Shown piece after piece: positions 53,794 through 62,066 of a stretch of DNA of 64,000 bases. Every line of letters begins with the position of its first letter. The stretch's first letter is position 1. The DNA comes from Bacillota bacterium (GTDB lineage Bacteria > Bacillota > Clostridia > Lachnospirales > Lachnospiraceae), in contig JAEXAX010000027.1 of assembly GCA_023458035.1 (NCBI GenBank), positions 1 through 64,000 of the forward strand, read 5' to 3'. The notes under the pieces are model-generated. The model was given only the letters and a program-made list of their open reading frames with translations, did no database searches and was not told where the DNA came from. The position numbers and the translations under genes are program-made.

Positions 53794-55314
53794 ATGTATT
53801 GTAGTGTTTTAGAATGGTTGGAAGAAACCGCTCACAGGCTGCCGCAAAAGGTAGCCTTTCAAAGCGATGAGGGAGGGGTGACCTTTGCCGAAGTGCGGGA
53901 GCGAGCCGAAAAAATTGGCGCCCGGCTGGCAGAGGTGATCAGCCCGCGTGAGCCGGTGGCAGTTTTTACTCAAAAAAGTGTCATGACTCCGGTCTGCTTT
54001 CTCGGTGTGGTTTATGCCGGTGCCTGTTACGCGCCGATCGATGCGGCATTGCCGCAGGCGCGAATCGCCAGCATGCTTGAGGTGCTGCAGCCTTCGACCG
54101 TACTGGCGGATCGGGCCAATGCCGAATTGCTGGCCGATCTGGGCTTTACCGGCCGTATTCTATATACAGAAGAGCTGCTGACGGGGGACGGCAAATTGAC
54201 GGCGGCCGATCAGGCCGTGCTGGCCGGAATCAGAACGCAGGCCACCGGTCAGGATCCATTGTATATCATCTTTACCAGTGGTTCCAGCGGACGTCCGAAG
54301 GCGGTGATGACGGCTCATCATTCGCTGATGAATTATATTGAGGCCTATGGTGAGGTGATGGGGATCGTAAAGACGGATGTTTTGGGTAACCAGTCACCGT
54401 TGGATTATATAGCTGCCATCCGTGATATTTATCTGCCGCTGCGCTATGGCTGCAGCACGGTTCTGATCCCGAAGGTGATGTTTATGCAGCCGGATCGGCT
54501 GTTTGACTACATGAACAGACATCAGGTCACTTCGGTCGGCTGGAGTGTATCGGCACTGACCATTCCGGTTTCGTTAGGCGCCTTTGATGAGCATGAACTG
54601 ACCAGTCTGAAAAAGGTCTGCTTTTCCGGTTCTGTTATGCCCTGCCATGTGCTTCGCAAATGGCAGCAGCATTTGCCGCAGGCCAAATTTGTCAATCAGT
54701 ATGGTCCGACCGAAGCGACGGCGTCCTGCACCTATTATGAGGTGGATCATCTGGTGGATGAGGCGGAGATCCTGCCGATCGGTCAGCCGTATAAAAACTA
54801 TCGTATCTTCTTATTAAAAGAGGACGGCAGTCAGGCGGGTGTGCAGGAGGAGGGAGAGATCTGTGTGGCAGGCATCGGTCTGGCTCTGGGCTACTACCGG
54901 GATGCCGAACGAACGGCAGAGGCCTTTACGGAACTGCCGGGCTTTGATGGCTATCGGGTACCGATTTACCGTACCGGTGATATCGGTGTACGCAGGGCGG
55001 ACGGGCAGCTGGAATTTCACGGGCGTAAAGACAGACAGGTGAAACATCTGGGACACCGGATCGAGCTCGATGAGGTAGAGGTGGCTGCCGGTCGGATAGA
55101 CGGAGTACAGCAGACTGCAGTCCTGTATGAGTCGGTCAGTGAGCAGTTGTATCTCTTCTATACCGGTAAAGCAAGCGCCAAAGAGCTGGCGGTTGGATTG
55201 CGGCGGACGATTCCGGGTTTTATGGTGCCCAGAAAAATGATCGCCCTGGCAAGCATGCCGCTGCTGCCGAACGGCAAGATTGATTTGCAGGCTCTGCGTG
55301 AGCAGATGAAATAA
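53794..55314 (+). CDS. DltA-like amino-acid adenylating ligase
   Basis: This 506-residue adenylation enzyme activates an amino acid with ATP and loads it onto the carrier protein encoded next. Core motifs are present: A3 FTSGSSGRPKAVM, A5 NQYGPTEATASC, A7 YRTGD, A8 GRKDRQVKHLGHRIELDEVE and A10 NGKIDL with the catalytic Lys. It resembles DltA in length and in lacking a built-in carrier domain. The region equivalent to the DltA D-Ala pocket reads KVCFSGSVMPCHV rather than the usual FCGE type, so the amino acid may differ. It starts 17 bases after the DltD-like gene. Confidence 0.85.
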   Translation: MYCSVLEWLEETAHRLPQKVAFQSDEGGVTFAEVRERAEKIGARLAEVISPREPVAVFTQKSVMTPVCFLGVVYAGACYAPIDAALPQARIASMLEVLQPSTVLADRANAELLADLGFTGRILYTEELLTGDGKLTAADQAVLAGIRTQATGQDPLYIIFTSGSSGRPKAVMTAHHSLMNYIEAYGEVMGIVKTDVLGNQSPLDYIAAIRDIYLPLRYGCSTVLIPKVMFMQPDRLFDYMNRHQVTSVGWSVSALTIPVSLGAFDEHELTSLKKVCFSGSVMPCHVLRKWQQHLPQAKFVNQYGPTEATASCTYYEVDHLVDEAEILPIGQPYKNYRIFLLKEDGSQAGVQEEGEICVAGIGLALGYYRDAERTAEAFTELPGFDGYRVPIYRTGDIGVRRADGQLEFHGRKDRQVKHLGHRIELDEVEVAAGRIDGVQQTAVLYESVSEQLYLFYTGKASAKELAVGLRRTIPGFMVPRKMIALASMPLLPNGKIDLQALREQMK

Positions 55315-55342
55315 AACAAACGATTTTTAGGAGGAAAGAAAG

Positions 55343-55573
55343 ATGCGTGATACGATTTTAGGAATTGTAGATGAAATCCGTCCGGATATTGATTTTGAAA
55401 CAGAAACTGCCCTGGTAGATGATGGAGTGCTGGACTCGCTGGATATTGTGGCCATCGTAGCCGCATTGCAGGATGAGTTTGATGTGGAGATTCGTGCCAA
55501 GGATTTGATTCCGGAGAACTTTAACTCGGTGGATGCTATGGAAAAGCTGATCACAAGATTGGAAGAGGAGTAA
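55343..55573 (+). CDS. DltC-like acyl/peptidyl carrier protein
   Basis: This 76-residue acidic four-helix carrier has the phosphopantetheine Ser in DDGVLDSLDIVAIV (Ser32). It should hold the activated amino acid as a thioester for transfer by the MBOAT partner. AGGAGGAAAG precedes the start by about 6 bases. The next gene follows after 2 bases. A dedicated carrier beside a DltA-like ligase defines the Dlt-type chemistry. Confidence 0.9.
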   Translation: MRDTILGIVDEIRPDIDFETETALVDDGVLDSLDIVAIVAALQDEFDVEIRAKDLIPENFNSVDAMEKLITRLEEE

Positions 55574-55575
55574 GG

Positions 55576-56739
55576 ATGAAAATAATACCGACCACCCCGG
55601 CCTATGTATTTGATGGGGATCGTTTTGCCGGGCGGGTGCAGATGGTAGCGGATGTAATGGGACCGGATATTCCGGTCTCTTATGCCATTAAGTCGAATTC
55701 TTTTCTGTTGCACGCCATCCCGCAGTCGATCCATCGACTGGAGGTCTGCAGCCCGGGCGAACTGGCTATCTGTCAGTCATTGCGGATTCCGGCGGAACGC
55801 ATCATTTATTCCGGAGTGATGAAAGAAAAAAGTGATATTCTGGAGGCCTTGAACTATGGAGTTGACATTATGACAGCCGAAAGCGCAAGGCATATCGAGC
55901 TGCTTTGTCAGGCACAGCAGGAGCGCGGTGCAGATATGCGACCGCAGCGGCTGATCCTGCGGTTGACCAGCGGTAACCAATTTGGCATGGAGGCGGATGA
56001 GATCGTCCGCTTAATTGGAGCATATCGGGATCATCCGGCGTTGGACATCATCGGGATCCATTATTATTCCGGGACTCAGAAGAGCCGGCTGAAGGCCATT
56101 GAAAAGGATATCCAGAGGCTGGAAAATTTGTTGGAGCGACTACAGCAGGATATCGGCTATGTCGCCAAATTGGTGGAATATGGGCCGGGGATGGCCGTAT
56201 CCTGCTTTGCAGGGTCGGATGAAGCCTGTGAAACGGAGGATCGACGGATGGCAGAAACGGTGGCTGTATTATTACGACCGTTTGCGGCTAAGTATCCATT
56301 GGCCATCGAGTTGGGGCGTTTTCTGGCGGCTCCCTGCGGAACCTACTATACCTCAGTGATGGACCTGAAGCACAATGATGACGTAAATTATGCTTTGGTA
56401 GATGGCGGGATTCATCATTTGCGCTATTACGGACAAACTATGGCTATGCAGATTCCGCCGATGGAAGTTTTTGGCGGAGATGACAGTTGTTCGGCCGAAC
56501 GGCAGACTTATGCGATCTGCGGCAGCCTTTGCACAACGGCGGATGTGCTGGTGCGCGAGGTGAAGCTGCCAAAGCTGAAGATCGGAGATGTCATTGGCTT
56601 CGGGCGCTGCGGAGCCTATTCCGTGACGGAGGCAAGCGTTCTTTTCCTGTCGAGACAGGCACCGTCTGTCTGGCTCTTGACCGGCGGCGAGCACCGTTTG
56701 CTGCGTGAGAGCCAACCCACTTACCCGCTGAACCACTAG
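55576..56739 (+). CDS. Fold-type III PLP-dependent decarboxylase
   Basis: This 387-residue enzyme matches the alanine-racemase-like barrel plus beta-domain of DAP/ornithine decarboxylases. The PLP Lys is Lys39 in SYAIKSN, the phosphate/glycine region is near EYGPGMAVSC, ELGRFLAAPCG follows, and the decarboxylase-type dimer-interface motif GSLCTTADVL places Cys319 and Asp323 as in the GPxCxSxD motif. This favours decarboxylase over racemase. It sits 2 bases after the carrier gene and 12 bases before the MBOAT gene, an unusual position for a Dlt operon. A precedent is BtrK of butirosin synthesis, which decarboxylates a glutamyl group bound to a carrier. Substrate is unknown. Confidence 0.85.
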   Translation: MKIIPTTPAYVFDGDRFAGRVQMVADVMGPDIPVSYAIKSNSFLLHAIPQSIHRLEVCSPGELAICQSLRIPAERIIYSGVMKEKSDILEALNYGVDIMTAESARHIELLCQAQQERGADMRPQRLILRLTSGNQFGMEADEIVRLIGAYRDHPALDIIGIHYYSGTQKSRLKAIEKDIQRLENLLERLQQDIGYVAKLVEYGPGMAVSCFAGSDEACETEDRRMAETVAVLLRPFAAKYPLAIELGRFLAAPCGTYYTSVMDLKHNDDVNYALVDGGIHHLRYYGQTMAMQIPPMEVFGGDDSCSAERQTYAICGSLCTTADVLVREVKLPKLKIGDVIGFGRCGAYSVTEASVLFLSRQAPSVWLLTGGEHRLLRESQPTYPLNH

Positions 56740-56751
56740 GAGGAAGCTTTT

Positions 56752-58326
56752 TTGGAACTGATATCCATTCAATTTCTGATTTTTATTACGGCAGCTTTGT
56801 TGTTGTATTACCTGTTGCCGGCTAAATACCAGTGGATGGTGCTGCTGGTGACTAGTTATGTTTACTACATTATCATCTGCAAGCTGTACGTCGGCTTCAT
56901 CATTACCACTACCTTGACATCCTATTGGGGAGCCAGGCAGATGGGGCGTCTGGCAGCCAAACGTGACGCCACATTAAAGGAAATGAAGAGCGTCTGGAAG
57001 AAGGATGAAAAGAAGGCCTACAAGGCCCGTATGAATGCCAAACGTAAATTTTGGGTGTTGCTGATGGTGTTGCTGAACTTTGGAATCCTGGCCTTTCTAA
57101 AATACACGCCGCAGTTTCCGAATTTCAGATTGCTGTTTCCGCTCGGTATTTCCTTTTATACCTTTCAAACCATGGGCTATGTCATCGATGTTTATCGGGA
57201 GCAGGCTGAGCCGGAACAAAATGTCGGCAAGCTGGCCCTGTTCGTATCCTTTTTTCCGCAGATCATTCAGGGACCGATCGCCGAATATAATCAACTGGCC
57301 CCGCAGTTTTTTAAAGCGCATCGTTTCCAATATGATCGTTTAAAGAGCGGTGCGCTGTTGGTCTTATGGGGTGTGATGAAGAAGCTGATCATTGCCGATC
57401 GGGCAGTGCAAATGATCAGGGTGGTACAAAAGGATATGAACGACTTCTCCGGAGCCTGGATTTTGGCTTCGGTGATCATGTATGCCCTGCAGCTTTATGC
57501 CGATTTTTCCGGCGGTATCGATATCGTCCGCGGTATTGCGGAGATGTTTGACATTGATATGGCGATCAATTTCCGTCAACCGTATTTTGCCACTTCATTG
57601 GCCGAATACTGGCATCGCTGGCATATTACGCTTGGAGCTTGGGTCAGAAAATATGTGTTCTATCCCTTGTCGATTTCCAAGCGGTTTTTACAGATGGGTA
57701 AGAAGATCAAAAGCTGGAGCTGGATGCCGGAGGGACTGTCTAAACACTTGTCCAGGGTGATCCCGGCCTGTTTGGCTTCTTTGATTACATTTTTGATTAT
57801 CGGTATCTGGCACGGAGCCAACTGGAAGTATGTGGCCTTCGGGCTGTGGAACGGTCTGGTTATCATGGCCGGCGAGTTATTAAAGCCGGTTAATGCCCGG
57901 TTGCTTGAGAAGCTTCATATCAAACAGACGGCCCTGCCGCATCGCATTGCTTCCATGCTCTGGACCTTTGTGTTGGTATTGATCGGCTACTACTTTGATG
58001 TGGCCGCTAATCTAAAGGAGGCCTTACAGATGCTTTGGCGATCGGTCAGCGACCTGCGTCCGGCCGATTTGTCGGATCTGGCGCCGATCAAGCACTCCGG
58101 CCTCGATTACATGGATATGCGGCTTTTGCTGATCAGCACCCTGATACTGTTTACGATATCGGTTTTGCAGGAACGGCGCAGCGATATGACGATGAGAGAA
58201 TGGCTGATGCAAAAGCCGCTGGCCATCCAGTGGAGCTTGATTTATGCCGGTATCTTTGCAGTATTGATTTTTGGCTACTACGGTGCCGGTGTGAACCCGG
58301 CCGAGTTTGTCTATATGCAGTTCTGA
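56752..58326 (+). CDS. DltB-like MBOAT acyltransferase
   Basis: This 524-residue membrane protein has 11-12 predicted helices and the MBOAT core: FFPQIIQGPIAEYNQL, LYADFSGGIDIVRGIAEM, SLAEYWHRWHITLGAWVR and GIWHGANWKYVAFG with the conserved His354. It should take the group from the carrier and pass it across the membrane. The start is TTG 56752, 8 bases after AGGAGG (56738-56743). It resembles DltB/AlgI; the C-terminus extends beyond the MBOAT core in a pair of extra helices. Confidence 0.9.
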   Translation: MELISIQFLIFITAALLLYYLLPAKYQWMVLLVTSYVYYIIICKLYVGFIITTTLTSYWGARQMGRLAAKRDATLKEMKSVWKKDEKKAYKARMNAKRKFWVLLMVLLNFGILAFLKYTPQFPNFRLLFPLGISFYTFQTMGYVIDVYREQAEPEQNVGKLALFVSFFPQIIQGPIAEYNQLAPQFFKAHRFQYDRLKSGALLVLWGVMKKLIIADRAVQMIRVVQKDMNDFSGAWILASVIMYALQLYADFSGGIDIVRGIAEMFDIDMAINFRQPYFATSLAEYWHRWHITLGAWVRKYVFYPLSISKRFLQMGKKIKSWSWMPEGLSKHLSRVIPACLASLITFLIIGIWHGANWKYVAFGLWNGLVIMAGELLKPVNARLLEKLHIKQTALPHRIASMLWTFVLVLIGYYFDVAANLKEALQMLWRSVSDLRPADLSDLAPIKHSGLDYMDMRLLLISTLILFTISVLQERRSDMTMREWLMQKPLAIQWSLIYAGIFAVLIFGYYGAGVNPAEFVYMQF

Positions 58327-58334
58327 TGAACTGC

Positions 58335-58363
58335 TTGCCAAGCGGCAACATTTTGGATAGAAT
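58335..58363 (+). promoter_or_regulatory. Promoter of tyrS
   Basis: TTGCCA (58335-58340) and TAGAAT (58358-58363) have a 17-base spacer. The leader to the start is only ~60 bases. A partial inverted repeat GCAAG/CTTGC (58370-58374 with 58385-58389) lies right at the predicted transcription start. Confidence 0.6.
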
Positions 58364-58429
58364 AAAAAAGCAAGTGTCAAAGCGCTTGCATATAGTTGAA
58401 TGAAATATGAAGGAAAGGAGGAGATTGTC

Positions 58430-59662
58430 ATGAACATCTATGAAGAACTGCAGGCCAGAGGCTTGATTGCACAGGTGACGGACGAGGCGGAAATCAAGGA
58501 ATTAATCAATGGAGGGAAGGGCAGATTTTATATTGGCTTTGACCCGACCGCAGATTCCCTGCACGTTGGACATTTTATGGCATTGTGTCTGATGAAACGT
58601 TTACAGATGGCTGGAAACAAACCGGTTGTGCTGGTAGGAGGTGGCACCGGTTATATTGGCGATCCCTCCGGTCGTAGTGATATGAGAAGCATGATGACGC
58701 CGGAGAGCATCGAGCATAATTGCCGATGCTTCAAGAAACAGATGGAGCGCTTTATTGACTTCTCTGAGGGACAGGCCATTATGGTGAATAATGCTGACTG
58801 GCTGTTAAAGCTGAATTATATCGAGCTGTTGCGTGAGGTGGGAGCGCATTTTTCGGTCAACCAGATGCTGCGGGCCGAATGCTACAAGCAGCGCATGGAG
58901 AAGGGCTTAAGCTTCCTGGAATTTAATTATATGATCATGCAGGCCTATGACTTCCTGCATCTGCACCGCAACTACGGCTGCAATATGCAGTTCGGAGGTG
59001 ACGATCAGTGGTCCAATATGCTGGCCGGCATGGACTTGATTCGGCGTCAGACGGGAGATGATGCCTATGCCATGACCATTACGCTGTTACTGAATTCCGA
59101 AGGCAAAAAGATGGGTAAGACAGGGCGAGGCACCATTTGGCTTGATCCGGAGAAGACCTCTCCGTTTGAGTTTTTCCAGTATTGGCGCAATGTGGCGGAT
59201 GCGGATGTATTAAAGTGTATCCGTATGCTGACCTTCCTGCCGCTGGAGGAGATTGATAAAATGGACACATGGGCAGGCAGTCAGTTAAATGAGGCAAAGG
59301 AACTCCTAGCCTTTGAACTGACCAAGCTGGTACATGGGGAAGATGAGGCTGAAAAAGCCAGAACAGCTTCACATGCCCTGTTTGCCGGCGGTGCTGACGA
59401 CAGCAACATGCCGACTACCGAGCTTTCGGCCGATGCCCTGCAGGAGGGAAAGATCGCCATTATTGATTTGCTGATGGCCTGCGGCCTGACTCCATCACGC
59501 GGAGAGGCAAGAAGACTGCTGCAGCAGGGCGGCATAACCGTAGATGGCGAGAAGGCCGATATGGACACTGTGGTAACCGAAGCAGCTCTGGCTGAAGGGG
59601 TGCGTATCCGTAAGGGGAAAAAAGTGTATCATAAGGCCATTCTTATATCATGTACGAAATAA
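58430..59662 (+). CDS. tyrS: Tyrosyl-tRNA synthetase
   Basis: TyrS charges tRNA-Tyr. The 410 residues include [16 protein letters not shown] (HIGH motif HVGH, near residue 45), [18 protein letters not shown] in the tyrosine site, the KMSKS-type loop KMGKT (near 227), and a C-terminal S4 RNA-binding domain ([19 protein letters not shown]). ATG 58430 follows AAAGGAGG by 8 bases. A T-box leader, frequent for this gene in Firmicutes, is not present in the short leader. Confidence 0.97.
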   Translation: MNIYEELQARGLIAQVTDEAEIKELINGGKGRFYIGFDPTADSLHVGHFMALCLMKRLQMAGNKPVVLVGGGTGYIGDPSGRSDMRSMMTPESIEHNCRCFKKQMERFIDFSEGQAIMVNNADWLLKLNYIELLREVGAHFSVNQMLRAECYKQRMEKGLSFLEFNYMIMQAYDFLHLHRNYGCNMQFGGDDQWSNMLAGMDLIRRQTGDDAYAMTITLLLNSEGKKMGKTGRGTIWLDPEKTSPFEFFQYWRNVADADVLKCIRMLTFLPLEEIDKMDTWAGSQLNEAKELLAFELTKLVHGEDEAEKARTASHALFAGGADDSNMPTTELSADALQEGKIAIIDLLMACGLTPSRGEARRLLQQGGITVDGEKADMDTVVTEAALAEGVRIRKGKKVYHKAILISCTK

Positions 59663-59683
59663 ATGATTTGAGCTTCAGCCGGC

Positions 59684-59712
59684 AGGCAGTCCTCTGACGA
59701 GGACTGCCTTTT
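59684..59712 (+). terminator. Terminator of tyrS
   Basis: AGGCAGTCCTC (59684-59694) pairs with GAGGACTGCCT (59699-59709) around a TGAC loop, then a T run. Confidence 0.9.
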
Positions 59713-59752
59713 CAGTTATGTAGGCAGGAACATAAAAATGCTAAAAAAACAC

Positions 59753-59802
59753 TTGCTTTTTTTGTTCAACGGTATTACACTTAATCTGTAAAAGGTTTTA
59801 CA
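59753..59802 (+). promoter_or_regulatory. gpx promoter with palindromic operator at the start site
   Basis: TTGCTT (59753-59758) and TACACT (59776-59781) are 17 bases apart. The palindrome TGTAAAA-GG-TTTTACA (59787-59802) covers the expected transcription start, a classic repressor position. Confidence 0.5.
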
Positions 59803-59847
59803 CAATAAAATGGCGCAAAATAACTTTGCAATAATGGAGGGAATAAC

Positions 59848-60396
59848 ATGAGAGTGTATGATTTTAAGGTAAAGAACGCAGAGGGCCGGGAGGTTTCTTT
59901 AAGCGAGTATGCCGGTAAGGTACTACTGATCGTGAATACCGCAACAGAGTGCGGTTTCACACCGCAGTATGCCGGCTTACAGGAGATGTACAGTCGTCTG
60001 CAGACTAAGGGGCTGGAGATTCTGGATTTTCCGTGTAATCAGTTCGGCGGGCAGGCGCCGGGCAGTGATGCAGAGATCGGCAGCTTCTGTTCCGGTCGTT
60101 TCGGTGTTACCTTCCCGCGCTTTGCCAAGGGAGATGTAAACGGTGCAGATGAGAATCCGCTGTTCACCTACTTGAAGAAGGAGCAGGGATTTAAAGGACT
60201 GGTCGGAAACCCGGATGCGGTAGCCATGTTGGGCGGACACCTGGATAAAGTAAATCCGGGCTACCGCGATGGCGATGATATCAAGTGGAATTTCACCAAA
60301 TTTCTGGTAAACGGCAAGGGTGAGGTGGTAGCCCGTTTTGAGCCGACCGTTGATGTGGAGGATGTGGAAAAAGCGGTTGTGAAGTTACTGGGATAA
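59848..60396 (+). CDS. gpx: Glutathione-peroxidase-like thiol peroxidase
   Basis: This 182-residue Gpx-family protein (BsaA-like) reduces peroxides, in bacteria usually with thioredoxin. The active site is NTATECGFTPQY with Cys in place of selenocysteine; the catalytic Gln is in FPCNQFGGQAPGS and the Trp in IKWNFTKFLVN. A complete catalytic tetrad is therefore visible. AATGGAGGG precedes the start. A palindrome in its promoter suggests redox or stress control, but the regulator is not identified. Confidence 0.95.
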   Translation: MRVYDFKVKNAEGREVSLSEYAGKVLLIVNTATECGFTPQYAGLQEMYSRLQTKGLEILDFPCNQFGGQAPGSDAEIGSFCSGRFGVTFPRFAKGDVNGADENPLFTYLKKEQGFKGLVGNPDAVAMLGGHLDKVNPGYRDGDDIKWNFTKFLVNGKGEVVARFEPTVDVEDVEKAVVKLLG

Positions 60397-60433
60397 TCAA
60401 ATATTTGCAGTCCGGTGCAGCTAAAACGAGAGG

Positions 60434-60479
60434 AGCGCTTTTACTTTTGACAGGTTATCATTTGTAAAAGCGCTTTTTG
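60434..60479 (+). terminator. Terminator of gpx
   Basis: AGCGCTTTTAC (60434-60444) pairs with GTAAAAGCGCT (60464-60474), followed by TTTT. Confidence 0.88.
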
Positions 60480-60522
60480 TGTGTGTACGGACAACGACGA
60501 ACTAAGGTCTGTTTTTTAACAC

Positions 60523-60551
60523 TTGCTAAATCCTGATTCTTTTGGTAAAAT
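60523..60551 (+). promoter_or_regulatory. Promoter of the maltose-type importer operon
   Basis: TTGCTA (60523-60528) and TAAAAT (60546-60551, with TGG extension) are 17 bases apart. Downstream, GTTGAA (60561-60566) and TTCAAC (60592-60597) form a 6-bp inverted repeat in the leader. Confidence 0.55.
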
Positions 60552-60634
60552 TGTAGCATAGTTGAACGGTCCAAAAAGTAATATGCGACACTTCAACGAA
60601 AACAACCAATATCTCATTATAAGGGAGGATTATT

Positions 60635-61903
60635 ATGAAAAAGAAACAGGTATTAGCATTGTGCATGGCAGCCCTGATGGGTGCATCGATGTTGGCAGCT
60701 TGCGGAAAGAAGGAGGAAACTAAATCCGTATCCAAATCCACAGCTACCACCTCTTCTAAGAAGGAGGAAGCAGTGGAAGCTACGTTGACCGTTTGGAGTC
60801 CGCAGGAAGATCAGGCAAAGGAAAACGGAGATTGGCTGAATACGCAGTTGGAGGCGTTTAAGAAGGCTCATCCGGAATGGAAGCTGACATTTAAAACCGG
60901 CGTATGCTCGGAAGGTGACGCCAAGACTCTGGTTGCATCTGACCCAGAGGCAGCCGCCGATGTCTTTATGTATGCAAATGACCAGATCCCGGATCTGTTG
61001 AAATCCAAAGCGCTGGCAGAGCTCGGCGGAAAGACCGTTGAGGATATCAAGGCCAACAACAGTGAAGTAACTGTCAATACGGTTACATATGAAAATGCTG
61101 TATACGGTGTTCCGTTTACCGCCAATACTTGGTTTATGTATTATGATAAGAGAGTCTTCTCAGAGGATGATGCAAAGAATCTGGACAAGATGCTGACTAA
61201 GGGTAAGGTTGGCTTCCCGCTTTCAAATTCCTGGTATTTTGCTTCTTTCTATGTAGCAAACGGCAACACCTTCTTCGGAGAGAAGGGCGCAGATGCCAAG
61301 GCCGGTTTTGATTTTAAGGGTGATAAGGCCGTAGCCGTTACCAACTATCTGGTTGATCTGGTAAAGAACCCGAACTTTAAAGATGCTAACGGTTTAACCC
61401 CGAGCACCTTAAAGGATGGTACCGTAAATGCTTTCTTCTCCGGAACATGGGATTATGCAAACGTAGTTGAAGCCCTTGGTGAAGAGAATGTCGGTATCGC
61501 TCCGGCCCCGACCTATACCTTAAACGGTAAGGAGCTTCAGCTGAAGTCATTTGCCGGTTCTAAAGCGATCGGCGTTAACCCGAACAGCAAGAATCCGCAG
61601 GTGGCCGTTGCACTGGCAGCCTTCCTAGGAAGCGCCGAGGCTCAGAAGTCTCACTATGAATTACGTAAGATCATCCCGACCGATAAGTCCGTAGACGTAT
61701 CTAAGGATGCGCTGGCTCAGGCTCAGTTAGATACCATGGACAAGGCTTCCATCGTACAGCCGCTGCAGGCCGCTATGGGTCAGTACTGGGGTCCGGCCGA
61801 GGCTATGGGTAAGGAAATCGTAGCCGGTACTGTAACACATGACAATGCCGCAGAGAAGACCGATAGTATGAACAATGCTTTCAACACCTCCGGTGTACAG
61901 TAA
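60635..61903 (+). CDS. Maltose/maltodextrin-type extracellular solute-binding lipoprotein
   Basis: This 422-residue lipoprotein (lipobox LAAC) has a MalE-like body: LTVWSPQEDQAKENGDWL, then YGVPFTANTWFMYYDKRVF, and FFSGTWDYANVVEALGEENVGIAP. It feeds the MalF- and MalG-type permeases that follow and probably carries an oligosaccharide such as maltodextrin. The gene is flanked by an upstream promoter and a downstream intercistronic hairpin. AAGGGAGG precedes the start. Confidence 0.92.
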   Translation: MKKKQVLALCMAALMGASMLAACGKKEETKSVSKSTATTSSKKEEAVEATLTVWSPQEDQAKENGDWLNTQLEAFKKAHPEWKLTFKTGVCSEGDAKTLVASDPEAAADVFMYANDQIPDLLKSKALAELGGKTVEDIKANNSEVTVNTVTYENAVYGVPFTANTWFMYYDKRVFSEDDAKNLDKMLTKGKVGFPLSNSWYFASFYVANGNTFFGEKGADAKAGFDFKGDKAVAVTNYLVDLVKNPNFKDANGLTPSTLKDGTVNAFFSGTWDYANVVEALGEENVGIAPAPTYTLNGKELQLKSFAGSKAIGVNPNSKNPQVAVALAAFLGSAEAQKSHYELRKIIPTDKSVDVSKDALAQAQLDTMDKASIVQPLQAAMGQYWGPAEAMGKEIVAGTVTHDNAAEKTDSMNNAFNTSGVQ

Positions 61904-61949
61904 ATCAGTAACGATCATTCCATATCGAATGTGATGTGAAAACGGTGGG

Positions 61950-61985
61950 AAATGTGGCTAAAATGTGAGTTTTAGTCACATTTTC
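61950..61985 (+). terminator. Intercistronic hairpin after the binding-protein gene
   Basis: AAATGTG-G-CTAAAA (61950-61963) pairs with TTTTAG-T-CACATTT (61970-61983), one G-T wobble, loop of 6. The tail (TCTCTAT) is poor in T, so it may be a processing or stability hairpin rather than a full terminator. Confidence 0.65.
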
Positions 61986-62066
61986 TCTATACAGGACAGG
62001 TACCGTGCCGGTACTTGAAGTGCTGACATGGAGGAACTGATAATCCTGTAAGGAGGGATTTGGGGC

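Noticed and set aside
58375..58390. Catabolite-responsive element TGTCAAAGCGCTTGCA upstream of tyrS
   Set aside because: The core is palindromic, but two consensus positions are wrong and carbon control of tyrS would be odd; kept only as an inverted repeat at the promoter.
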